Origin: Clostridiaceae bacterium
GTDB taxonomy: Bacteria > Bacillota > Clostridia > Saccharofermentanales > DTU023
Reading direction: 5' to 3'
Assembly: GCA_012800135.1 (NCBI GenBank)
Contig: JAAZJV010000278.1
Coordinates: 1-17,350, forward strand
DNA length: 17,350 nt
Shown here: one piece after another, positions 7,582-14,988 of the stretch
Layout of the letters: every line of letters begins with the position of its first letter
How positions within the stretch are numbered: the first letter of the stretch is position 1
Notes under the pieces: generated by a model
Told to the model about the DNA's origin: nothing
Seen by the model: the letters and a program-made list of their open reading frames with translations, nothing else
The model's database searches: none
Program-made: the position numbers and the translations under genes

Positions 7582-7610
7582 AGCACAGTGTGGAAGACGC
7601 TTACTGTGCT
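7582..7610. repeat. Perfect 8-bp inverted repeat in the DUF5685/gltX divergent promoter region
   Basis: AGCACAGT at 7582-7589 and ACTGTGCT at 7603-7610 are exact reverse complements separated by 13 bases. The right arm overlaps the extended -10 element in front of gltX. No T-run follows on either strand, so it is not a terminator. It may be an operator or a leader hairpin of the leftward transcript. Confidence 0.5.
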
Positions 7611-7615
7611 ATGAT
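7607..7615 (+). promoter_or_regulatory. Extended -10 promoter element for gltX
   Basis: TGCTATGAT matches the TGnTATAAT pattern with one mismatch in the hexamer. It would place the transcript start near 7622 and give a leader of about 95 bases. I see no T-box structure in that leader. No good -35 is visible. Confidence 0.4.
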
Positions 7616-7716
7616 AAACGGAGTTTCAAAAACCGGCTTAAACGCCGTATGACCAAGCAATGATAACCGTTCATGTAATCCATCCGATGGCGGTTAAGAA
7701 AGGAAGAGAGAACGCC

Positions 7717-9198
7717 ATGGCAGAAGCCATTGTGAGAACACGATTCGCGCCGAGTCCGACCGGCATCATGCATATCGGAAATCTTCGGTCCGCGCTCTAC
7801 GAGTATCTGATCGCGCGCGTTGCGGGCGGTCATTTTATTCTCCGTATTGAGGACACCGACCGCGAGCGGCTCGTCGATGGTGCCGTCGAAGCGATCTATA
7901 AGACGCTTCGAACATGCGGAATACAACATGATGAAGGCCCCGATATCGGCGGTCCTTCCTCCCCGTACGTCCAAAGTGAACGACTGCCGATCTACCGCCG
8001 ATACGCAAATGATCTTGTAAAACAAGGTGATGCGTACCCTTGCTTTTGTTCCATTGAGCGTCTCGCATCGCTCCACGAAGAGCAAACAGGAGATGACTTC
8101 ATCGGCTACGACCGCCACTGCCGTGAGATCGACCCCGAAGAATCGGCGGCAAGAATCGAAAAGGGCGAGCCGTATGTGATACGCCAGAAGATGCCGCTAC
8201 AGGGTGAAACATCTTTTACCGACGCCGTATACGGCACGATCACCGTTGACAATAAAACACTGGAAGATCAGGTTCTCATTAAATCTGACGGCTACCCGAC
8301 CTACAATTTCGCCAATGTGATCGACGATCACCTGATGGGAATAACGCACGTCGTGCGCGGATCCGAGTATCTCTCTTCCACCCCTAAGTACAATCTGCTT
8401 TATGAGGCTTTCGACTGGGGAATTCCCGTCTATGTGCATCTTCCCCTGATCGTCGGCGAGGACGGGAGAAAACTTTCGAAACGTCACGGCGCCACAAGTT
8501 TCGATGAATTGATCGAGGCCGGCTATCTTCCGGAAGCGATTATCAATATGATTGCCTTTCTCGGCTGGTCGCCTGGCAACACCACCCGCGAAGATTTCAC
8601 GTTAGAAGAATTAGAGTCAGCGTTTACCATCTCCGGCATCAGCAAAGCACCTGCCGTCTTTTCATATAATAAATTAGACTGGATGAACGAACAGTACATC
8701 AAGAATTTGCCCGATCACATCTGGCTTGAGATGGTTAAAGAAAAAGCCGATCCGCTGTTTAAAGATCAGCCCTACAACACCGCGATGTTGGCACGTGTAT
8801 TAAAAGAACGCACCACACGCCTTTCGGATATCCCCGACACCATCGCGTTTATGGTCGAGACACCCACATACACGCGCGACCTTTTCAAGCTGAAGAGAGC
8901 AAAACTCAATGCCGAAAAAGCCGCTGACATTCTCGCGGCGTTGATTCCCGATATGGAAGCACTCCAATCATGGGATGAAGTTTCCATTCACGATCTGTTT
9001 GAAGAGGCCATTGTGACGCAGAATCGAAAGAAAGGCGAAATCATGGGAGCCGTGCGTCTGGCACTTTCCGGAAGAACGGTTACACCGGGCGGCGCTATCG
9101 AACTTGCGGTCATTCTGGGAAGAGATGTATCGCTCTCCCACATGAAAAATGCTCTCGATTTTCTCAACGAAACTGACGTTGCGTCTAAATCAAATTGA
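7717..9198 (+). CDS. gltX: Glutamyl-tRNA synthetase
   Basis: 493 residues, the usual length. It charges tRNA-Glu with glutamate in the cytoplasm. Class I signature: RFAPSPTGIMHIGN at 9-22, where the HIGH box reads HIGN, and the second signature RKLSKRHG at 251-258 (KMSKS equivalent). A zinc knuckle of the bacterial GluRS type is visible as C109-F-C111 and YDRHC at 131-135. LRIEDTDRER (42-51) is the substrate-binding strand. The C-terminal third is the helical anticodon-binding domain. The start at 7717 is chosen because a purine-rich AAGGAAGAGAG precedes it and the protein then begins just before the catalytic domain; in-frame ATGs at 7660 and 7687 have no ribosome site. The GlnRS gene follows on the same strand after 128 bases, so this enzyme may be of the discriminating type. 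Confidence 0.96.
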   Translation: MAEAIVRTRFAPSPTGIMHIGNLRSALYEYLIARVAGGHFILRIEDTDRERLVDGAVEAIYKTLRTCGIQHDEGPDIGGPSSPYVQSERLPIYRRYANDLVKQGDAYPCFCSIERLASLHEEQTGDDFIGYDRHCREIDPEESAARIEKGEPYVIRQKMPLQGETSFTDAVYGTITVDNKTLEDQVLIKSDGYPTYNFANVIDDHLMGITHVVRGSEYLSSTPKYNLLYEAFDWGIPVYVHLPLIVGEDGRKLSKRHGATSFDELIEAGYLPEAIINMIAFLGWSPGNTTREDFTLEELESAFTISGISKAPAVFSYNKLDWMNEQYIKNLPDHIWLEMVKEKADPLFKDQPYNTAMLARVLKERTTRLSDIPDTIAFMVETPTYTRDLFKLKRAKLNAEKAADILAALIPDMEALQSWDEVSIHDLFEEAIVTQNRKKGEIMGAVRLALSGRTVTPGGAIELAVILGRDVSLSHMKNALDFLNETDVASKSN

Positions 9199-9206
9199 AG
9201 TTTTGA

Positions 9207-9234
9207 TTGTCCAAGAACCTCGGTATTTGGACAA
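9207..9234. repeat. 8-bp inverted repeat between gltX and glnS
   Basis: TTGTCCAA at 9207-9214 pairs exactly with TTGGACAA at 9227-9234 around a 12-base loop, beginning nine bases after the gltX stop. No T-run follows on either strand, so it is not a canonical terminator. It could be an attenuator, a processing hairpin or an operator. Confidence 0.5.
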
Positions 9235-9276
9235 GCAAAAAAGAATCAGCCTGCTAGCCTGCTGTCATTGCGTAGT

Positions 9277-9305
9277 TTGAGAAAGTAAACAGATGTTTTC
9301 AAAAT
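9277..9305 (+). promoter_or_regulatory. Possible promoter for glnS
   Basis: TTGAGA at 9277-9282 and CAAAAT at 9300-9305 are spaced by 17 bases and lie just upstream of the glnS ribosome site. The -35 is good and the -10 is weak. If real, glnS can be transcribed separately from gltX. Confidence 0.3.
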
Positions 9306-9326
9306 GCGATTAAGAGAGGATCCAAT

Positions 9327-11066
9327 ATGACATCGACATCTCAAGATAACAGAGCAAATCTTTACCCTGAAATCACGCCGAAAGAAGAAGTTGAGACCGG
9401 CAACGAGATCTCACACTTTATCCTCGATTTTATCGATGAAGATCTCGCGCCCGGCGGCCGATCTGAAGGCATGCGAATTCACACACGTTTCCCTCCTGAA
9501 CCGAATGGCTACCTCCATATCGGACACGCAAAGGCCATCGTAATCGATTTCGGTACGGCGGAACTTTACGACGGACTGTGCAATCTGCGTATGGACGATA
9601 CAAACCCGGAGAAAGAAGATGAGTCTTACGTCGAAGCTATCAAACAGGATATTCATTGGCTAGGCTACGACTGGGGCGACCGCTTTTATTATGCGTCTGA
9701 TTATTTCGAGGAAATGTACGGCTATGCGGAAGAGCTCATTGAGAAGGGTTTGGCGTTTGTTTGTGAACAAACACCCGATGAAATACGTGATACGCGAGGA
9801 ACACTGACGACACCGGGCACAAACAGCCCGTGGCGTGATCGACCGATCGAAGAAAATATGGATCTTTTCCGTCGCATGCGCGCGGGAGAGTTCCCGGATG
9901 GACAATACACGCTTCGCGCGAAAATCGATATGACTTCCGGAAACATGAACATGCGTGATCCCGTCATCTATCGGATCGCGCATAAAGAGCACCATCGCAC
10001 CGGCAACACATGGTGCATCTATCCCATGTACGACTTCGCGCATCCGCTCGAGGACGCGATTGAGCACATTACACATTCGCTTTGCTCGCTTGAATTTGAA
10101 GACCATCGGCCGCTTTATGACTGGTTTATTGAGAACTGTTCGGTGCCTTCCAAACCGCGTCAAATTGAATTCGCACGACTCAACATCAATTACACCGTTA
10201 TGAGCAAACGCAAATTGCGCGCCCTTGTAGAAGAGGGGCTCGTTGACGGATGGGATGATCCCCGCCTCCCCACACTTCGCGGTCTACGCCGTCGCGGCTA
10301 CACACCGCGTGCTATTCGCGACTTTTGCGAGCGAAACGGAGTTTCGAAAGTGCCGAGCGTCGTCGATGTCAAATTCCTGGAATATTGTCTTAGGGAAGAT
10401 CTTAATAAACGTGCCCCCCGTGCTATGGGTGTCCTTGACCCTGTTCGCCTGACGATCACGAATTATCCTGAAGGCAAAAAAGAAACGTTTGTCGTGGACA
10501 ATCATCCCAACGATCCTGACGCCGGATCACATGAAATCACGTTTTCGCGTCACCTTCTTATCGAGCGCGACGATTTCATGGAAGATCCGCCTCCGAAATA
10601 TCACCGTCTATATCCCGGAAATCTCGTACGCCTCCGCGGCGCCTGTATCGTTCGCTGCACCGGTTGCAAAAAAGATGCCGACGGCAATGTAAAAGAAGTT
10701 TTGGCAGAGTATATCACCGGGACACGAGGCGGCACCTCTCCTCCTGGAGAAAAAGTACGCGGTACGATTCACTGGCTGGATGAAGAGACGGCCGTCCCTT
10801 GTGAAATCCGCCTCTACGACCATCTATTTGCTGTCGAAGATCCGGATGGTGATCCGAGAGATTACCACGAACTTTTGAATCCGAACTCGCTGACCGTCCT
10901 TACCGATGCTTACGTCGAACCTTGGCTTGTTACAGCGCATTCTAAAATCGGGTATCAGTTCATGAGACAAGGATATTTCATTGAGGACAACCACGACTCA
11001 AGCGAAGAACATCTCGTGTTCAATCGCTCTGTCTCTCTCCGCGATTCCTACAAGCCGGATATGTAA
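9327..11066 (+). CDS. glnS: Glutaminyl-tRNA synthetase
   Basis: 579 residues, close to the 550-residue bacterial form. It attaches glutamine directly to tRNA-Gln. RFPPEPNGYLHIGH at 54-67 carries the intact HIGH box and the Pro-Pro-Glu-Pro-Asn run that marks GlnRS rather than GluRS; NLRMDDTNPEKE (86-97) is the GlnRS-type substrate strand; VMSKRKL at 291-297 is the KMSKS equivalent. WCIYPMYDFAHPLEDAIEHI (229-248) is the tRNA acceptor-contact block. The two beta-barrel anticodon domains follow from about 355, with VRLRGACIVRCTGCKKD in the second half and IGYQFMRQGYF near the end. A 30-residue N-terminal extension precedes the catalytic domain. AGAGAGG lies a few bases before the ATG. Many Bacillota lack GlnRS and use the GatCAB transamidation route, so its presence is informative. 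Confidence 0.96.
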   Translation: MTSTSQDNRANLYPEITPKEEVETGNEISHFILDFIDEDLAPGGRSEGMRIHTRFPPEPNGYLHIGHAKAIVIDFGTAELYDGLCNLRMDDTNPEKEDESYVEAIKQDIHWLGYDWGDRFYYASDYFEEMYGYAEELIEKGLAFVCEQTPDEIRDTRGTLTTPGTNSPWRDRPIEENMDLFRRMRAGEFPDGQYTLRAKIDMTSGNMNMRDPVIYRIAHKEHHRTGNTWCIYPMYDFAHPLEDAIEHITHSLCSLEFEDHRPLYDWFIENCSVPSKPRQIEFARLNINYTVMSKRKLRALVEEGLVDGWDDPRLPTLRGLRRRGYTPRAIRDFCERNGVSKVPSVVDVKFLEYCLREDLNKRAPRAMGVLDPVRLTITNYPEGKKETFVVDNHPNDPDAGSHEITFSRHLLIERDDFMEDPPPKYHRLYPGNLVRLRGACIVRCTGCKKDADGNVKEVLAEYITGTRGGTSPPGEKVRGTIHWLDEETAVPCEIRLYDHLFAVEDPDGDPRDYHELLNPNSLTVLTDAYVEPWLVTAHSKIGYQFMRQGYFIEDNHDSSEEHLVFNRSVSLRDSYKPDM

Positions 11067-11197
11067 GCTGATCTTCGGGAATAGTTGTTCTCATCGTTTC
11101 AGCATTACTCTAAAGACGATTTGATTTGCGTCTTATGATAAACGGCGCCTCGCGGATTCATCGTCATAAGTTTATTGTTGTAAGGTTGGATGAGAAA

Positions 11198-12808
11198 TTA
11201 GAGCGCTTTTTCGCGCGCTTTCCGTTCTTCTACGGCCTCGAGAATCACCGCTTTTTCGCTATACGGAACAGTGACGCCGGAGAATGTGCGCGTGTTGTCA
11301 TCGCCCATGCCGGCAAAGAGGACGATATCTCCTTCGCGCGCGAGGTCGACCATTTGATGAATGGCGAGATGGCGATTGATCTCATGAAGCAGCTTGCCTT
11401 TGAAATCGGCCATGTGCGATAAAACTTCATCCATGATAGCTTCCGGATCTTCGTCGTAAGGACAATCTGTCGTAACCATAGCGACGTCCGCGTATTGGGA
11501 AACAGCCTCGGCGAGATCTCGTCGGCGATTTTTAGCGCGACCGCCGACGGCGCCAAATAACACCATCAATCGGCCATCTTGTCTTTTTAGGCCTGAAAGC
11601 ATCTCTAGGACGGCACGCATGCCCATCCCGTTATGCGCGTAATCAATCATCATCATGACACCCGGAAAGGTGTCGAGAAATTCATTTCTGCCCGCGATCT
11701 TGTTTGAACGAAGCGCTTCACGGTATTGATCCGGCTGAAAACCCATCTGATTCATCACAGCGATGACCGCCAAGGCGTTGGCCACATTGTGGTCACCCGG
11801 TGCACTTATCGTCAAATCGCTTTCTTCTAAACCATGCACCGTGAAGCTTGCGGACGCTCCCTTTTCTTCATCGTAAGCATGGTGAAGATCGGTCGCCCAT
11901 AAATTAGCACCCGACGACGGCTGCAAACTATACGTAATCGTTTTCCCTGTGGAGTGCGCTTTCATATAAGGGTAGGATGGATCGTCGAAGTTCAGGATCG
12001 ACGTATTGGCCATGGAGAAAAGTTTTGCTTTGCTTTCGCGATAATCATCAAAATCGCTGTGCTCAATTGGGCTGATATGGTCATAACCGACGTTGGTACA
12101 CACGGCATATTCAAACAACAAACCGTCAACGCGATGTCCCTTTAACGCAGACGAAGACACTTCCATAGCCACAACGTTCACGCCTCGGCAACGTAGTAAA
12201 TATAAATAGCGCGTCAGAACGTTCATATCCGGCGTCGTATTGATGAGATCCCGATGAAAATCTCGATGTCGGACGCCGGTAGTACCAATAGAAGCCGCTT
12301 CCATGCCGCATGCCGTGAGCGCATCACAAAGCATGTGCGCTATTGTCGTTTTCCCTTTTGTACCGGTGATACCGATCAGCAAAAGCGCCCGCTCCGGATA
12401 ACCAAAAAAGCGGCGCACAAGTGTGTTTTGAGCAAACGTCGTATTGTGTACGCCCAAGACCAAACAGTCTTCAGGGAGTTCGACGGCGCGTTCCGTCACA
12501 AAAATACGACATCCTCGTTCGTAGGCATCGCGGACGTACAGATGGCCGTCTGTCTTTATACCTGATATAGCAAGAAAAAGGACACCTTCCCTCGCCTTGC
12601 GCGAATCCGAGACGATATCCGTCACTGAAAAATCACGCCATTTTTCGAAATCGCCTTGAAATACAATGAAAGCAATCGTTTTTAGAAGAGATGCAAGGGA
12701 AACTCGGATCGATAAATCACCAAGATCACAATCCGTGATCTTGGTGTCCTCTTTCAAGGGTTGACTATGCGGCGCCTGTTTGCCAAGCGCCGCCGGTTCT
12801 TTTTGCAT
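11198..12808 (-). CDS. MurE-like UDP-MurNAc-tripeptide synthetase family ligase
   Basis: 536 residues. Mur ligase architecture: N-terminal UMP-binding domain (about 36-140, with VTDIVSDSRKAREGVLFLA), central ATPase with the P-loop GITGTKGKTT at 146-155, TTPD at 191-194, EVSS at 216-219 and the expected carbamylated Lys in YRESKAKLF (K260), then the C-terminal domain (IAGRNEFLD, IDYAH). In MurE this adds the third amino acid to UDP-MurNAc-L-Ala-D-Glu. The residues that read that amino acid in known DAP enzymes, Asp-Asn-Pro-Arg and Gly-Lys-Gly-His-Glu, are here DCPY (448-451) and GMGDD (490-494), so the substrate is not predictable and the gene symbol murE is withheld. The N-terminal extension of about 35 residues is unusual and contains a perfect hairpin at DNA level. 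ATG 12808 follows GGAGAG. It starts 23 bases after the acyl-CoA synthetase stop, so the two are probably cotranscribed. Confidence 0.88.
   Translation of the reverse strand: MQKEPAALGKQAPHSQPLKEDTKITDCDLGDLSIRVSLASLLKTIAFIVFQGDFEKWRDFSVTDIVSDSRKAREGVLFLAISGIKTDGHLYVRDAYERGCRIFVTERAVELPEDCLVLGVHNTTFAQNTLVRRFFGYPERALLLIGITGTKGKTTIAHMLCDALTACGMEAASIGTTGVRHRDFHRDLINTTPDMNVLTRYLYLLRCRGVNVVAMEVSSSALKGHRVDGLLFEYAVCTNVGYDHISPIEHSDFDDYRESKAKLFSMANTSILNFDDPSYPYMKAHSTGKTITYSLQPSSGANLWATDLHHAYDEEKGASASFTVHGLEESDLTISAPGDHNVANALAVIAVMNQMGFQPDQYREALRSNKIAGRNEFLDTFPGVMMMIDYAHNGMGMRAVLEMLSGLKRQDGRLMVLFGAVGGRAKNRRRDLAEAVSQYADVAMVTTDCPYDEDPEAIMDEVLSHMADFKGKLLHEINRHLAIHQMVDLAREGDIVLFAGMGDDNTRTFSGVTVPYSEKAVILEAVEERKAREKAL
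12718..12746. repeat. Perfect 12-bp hairpin inside the 5' coding end of the MurE-like gene
   Basis: CACCAAGATCAC and GTGATCTTGGTG are exact reverse complements around the five-base loop AATCC. In the transcript the hairpin spans codons 21-31 of the N-terminal extension. It is not followed by a T-run, so it is not an intrinsic terminator. Confidence 0.8.
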
Positions 12809-12831
12809 TTAACTCTCCGTATAGCTGTGCT

Positions 12832-14658
12832 TTAGAAGCGCTTAATCTTCCTCGACGTATTCTTCGGGAACTCCGTATCGCGGAGTGACACCGAGTGCAC
12901 GGCTTTATAATTGACCAGTTTACGGTTGACTTCTTTGACCTGCTCCTGTATTTTCGCCAGCACACGATCATCCGTCAACTCAAGACCCTTTAATTCGGGA
13001 TCAGCATCCACGGCATCTCTATTGGGGAAAATCTCCGCGTGAACGACGATATCATTGTTAACCGTCTTGCCTGACACAACGCTTTCTTGAATCAGCGGCT
13101 GGAGATTCAACAGGAATTCAATTTCTTCAGGGAAGATATTTTTCCCGTTTCTCGTCACGATCAAGTTTGCCTTGCGTCCGGTGATAATAACGAAATCGTT
13201 CTCGTCAAGGTAGCCAAGGTCACCCGTGTGGTAAAAGCCTTCCTCATCGATAACTTCACGCGTTTTCTCTTCATTCCTGTAGTAGCCGAGCATGACGTTG
13301 TCACCACGCCCGACGATCTCACCGATGCCGTCTTCATCGGGATCGACGATCTTCACTTCGACATTCGGCATTGGAAGTCCGGCAGCACGATTATTGTAAA
13401 AGTGCGTCCGGTTCAGCGCCAAGATCGGAGCACATTCGGTCAGTCCGTAGCCTTGAACGGTATGAAAACCCATGTCCTGCATGTTTTTGATCAGCGACGG
13501 CTCAATCGCTGCCCCGCCGGAAATGATAAGGCGCAGATGCCCGCCGAACCCCTCGTGAATCTGCTTGAACAATTTTGGACGGATATCGATGCCGATCTTG
13601 AGAAGAAAACGCGACAGAGCTAATCCGAATTTAAATTTACGATGCTGCTTCGGATTGTCCGTGATTTTGCGCATAATGCCGCGATAAAAGGCCTCAATCA
13701 TCAAAGGAACGACAAGGATGATCGTCGTCTTGGTCTCTTTCATATTTTGAACGATGTACCTAAGGCCTGATGACACTGCTACACAACTGCCGCGATAAAG
13801 TTGACAAAGGTAGCCGCACGTACACTCGTACGTATGATGCAAGGGCAATACAGAAAGAAACCGGTCGTTTTCATCAATGTAAAGCAACGAACACATGCCC
13901 ATCAGGTTGGTGCAAATGTTGTGGTGGCACAGCATGACGCCTTTCGGCTTAGATACTGTACCCGAGGTAAACAAGAGAATATGCATCTCGTTGGGATCGA
14001 TAGGCAGCGTATCGTACGTTACATCCCCTGCTTCTCGCGCTTTTTCTCCTTCTTGGAGGATATCCCAGAAATAGAGATCGGTTTCACCCTCTTTCGGCAG
14101 GTCAAAATTGATGTATTGCTTCACTGTCGGCATTTGGTCGCGAATGCCTTCAATGACGTCTTTTTTCAGATTGGAGAAAAGAAGGTAATCCGCTTCGGCA
14201 CTATTCATGAGGTTCACAATCTCATTTGCAGGAAGCTCTTTGTCAAGCGGCACGACAACGGCAAGACCATTGACAACTGCTAAATAAGATACGTACCACT
14301 CATAACGCGTCTCTGCAATGATCGCCACACGGCTTTTCATGTTAATCCCCATGTTTTTCAATGCTGTTCCGTACGCGCGCACATCAGCAAAAAATTGCTT
14401 GAAAGTCACACCGACATACGGACGCGAATGATCGACTTTCAGATTTTTCGCCTCTTCTGAACGCGGTGCGATCTGCCGCGTCGCGATCGGATCTTTCAGA
14501 AGATAAGCATTACGGTCGCCATAAAGTTTTTCACTTTGCTGTGCCATGTCGCGCAGATCACGAATCTCCCGGACATCATCCAGCGGATAGCGATATTTTT
14601 CCAGCTCATTCTCTACTGCAAAATCATGCAATTTAAATTCAGAATTTTGATTTGTCAT
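12832..14658 (-). CDS. Long-chain acyl-CoA synthetase (AMP-binding family)
   Basis: 608 residues of the ANL superfamily. It should activate a carboxylic acid, probably a fatty acid, to acyl-AMP and then acyl-CoA. Core motifs in order: A3 P-loop TSGTVSKPKG at 231-240, A5 GYGLTE at 403-408, A7 YHTGDLGYLD at 476-485, A8 hinge ITGRKANLIVTRNGKNIFPEEIE from 492, and the A10 lysine in FPKNTSRKIKRF at the extreme C-terminus (K604), where the family's usual Gly before Lys is Arg. No transmembrane helix is evident, so it is probably a cytoplasmic or peripheral enzyme. Chain length cannot be read from sequence. The ATG at 14658 follows AGGAAAGAG about 12 bases upstream. It precedes the MurE-like gene by 23 bases on the same strand, an unusual neighbour. 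Other fadD-type pathway genes are absent nearby. Confidence 0.92.
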   Translation of the reverse strand: MTNQNSEFKLHDFAVENELEKYRYPLDDVREIRDLRDMAQQSEKLYGDRNAYLLKDPIATRQIAPRSEEAKNLKVDHSRPYVGVTFKQFFADVRAYGTALKNMGINMKSRVAIIAETRYEWYVSYLAVVNGLAVVVPLDKELPANEIVNLMNSAEADYLLFSNLKKDVIEGIRDQMPTVKQYINFDLPKEGETDLYFWDILQEGEKAREAGDVTYDTLPIDPNEMHILLFTSGTVSKPKGVMLCHHNICTNLMGMCSLLYIDENDRFLSVLPLHHTYECTCGYLCQLYRGSCVAVSSGLRYIVQNMKETKTTIILVVPLMIEAFYRGIMRKITDNPKQHRKFKFGLALSRFLLKIGIDIRPKLFKQIHEGFGGHLRLIISGGAAIEPSLIKNMQDMGFHTVQGYGLTECAPILALNRTHFYNNRAAGLPMPNVEVKIVDPDEDGIGEIVGRGDNVMLGYYRNEEKTREVIDEEGFYHTGDLGYLDENDFVIITGRKANLIVTRNGKNIFPEEIEFLLNLQPLIQESVVSGKTVNNDIVVHAEIFPNRDAVDADPELKGLELTDDRVLAKIQEQVKEVNRKLVNYKAVHSVSLRDTEFPKNTSRKIKRF

Positions 14659-14703
14659 TTTGTTCTACACTCTTTCCTACTTTCTTAAAATAAAGCGTTA
14701 GTC

Positions 14704-14718
14704 GCCGGAGAATCCGGC
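14704..14718. repeat. Short GC-rich hairpin in the acyl-CoA synthetase leader
   Basis: GCCGGA and TCCGGC pair perfectly around three bases, 46 bases upstream of the start codon on the minus strand. No T-run follows directly. It may be a leader stem or an operator. Confidence 0.4.
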
Positions 14719-14841
14719 AACTCCCGCAACACGGTTTATCGTATTTCCGATTGTACTATCGTATTCGACAAATATTAATTATTTATGACATGACGATTAT
14801 CCTTCCTTGTGTACAGTATCGGAATGATTAAATATAAGCAC

Positions 14842-14904
14842 AAAAAAAGCGTCCAGGCTATCGACAGATCGCACAACAACGATGCCTGCGCCGTGGACGC
14901 TTTT
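14842..14904 (-). terminator. Intrinsic terminator of the AIM24-family gene, with large structured loop
   Basis: AAAAGCGTCCA at 14845-14855 is the exact reverse complement of 14894-14904. With one bulged base, three more pairs (GGC with GCC) extend the stem to 14 pairs. Read on the minus strand the stem ends in a run of seven T (14842-14848), as expected for termination 85 bases after the AIM24 stop. On the plus strand four T follow, so it may work weakly in both directions. The remaining loop of about 31 bases is longer than usual and can itself form ATCG/CGAT pairs. Confidence 0.75.
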
Positions 14905-14988
14905 CTTCATGATAGTAACGCGGCTAATAACACACCGCGTGATCACACCTTACTTAGAGTTTGCGCGGTTCCCTTTCCTGACAAACGT

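Larger units (their letters stand above)
14659..14988. other. 330-base intergenic region between the acyl-CoA synthetase and AIM24 genes
   Basis: No credible gene is found. On the minus strand, from right to left, it holds a small inverted repeat (ACGCGG 14918-14923 with CCGCGT 14935-14940), the AIM24 terminator (14842-14904), an AT-rich stretch that must contain the acyl-CoA synthetase promoter, and a GC-rich hairpin in the leader of that gene (14704-14718). I could not fix the promoter with confidence; TTCCGA and GATAAT with a 17-base spacer (near 14795-14823) are a weak candidate. Confidence 0.6.

Noticed and set aside
7616..7716. T-box riboswitch upstream of gltX
   Set aside because: I found no T-box sequence, no specifier stem and no terminator/antiterminator pair in the roughly 95-base leader.
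9248..9263. Tandem AGCCTGCT AGCCTGCT
   Set aside because: Only two copies of eight bases; too short to call a repeat array or a mobile-element footprint.
9660..10163. 167-codon minus-strand open frame inside glnS
   Set aside because: It is antisense to the catalytic domain of GlnRS, with unlikely composition and no ribosome site.
11113..11134. AAGACG/CGTCTT hairpin between glnS and the MurE-like gene
   Set aside because: The stem is six pairs and no T-run follows in either direction, so I could not support a terminator in this convergent gap.
13087..13623. 178-codon plus-strand open frame
   Set aside because: It is antisense to the acyl-CoA synthetase, whose motifs are unambiguous on the minus strand; the translation has no family features.
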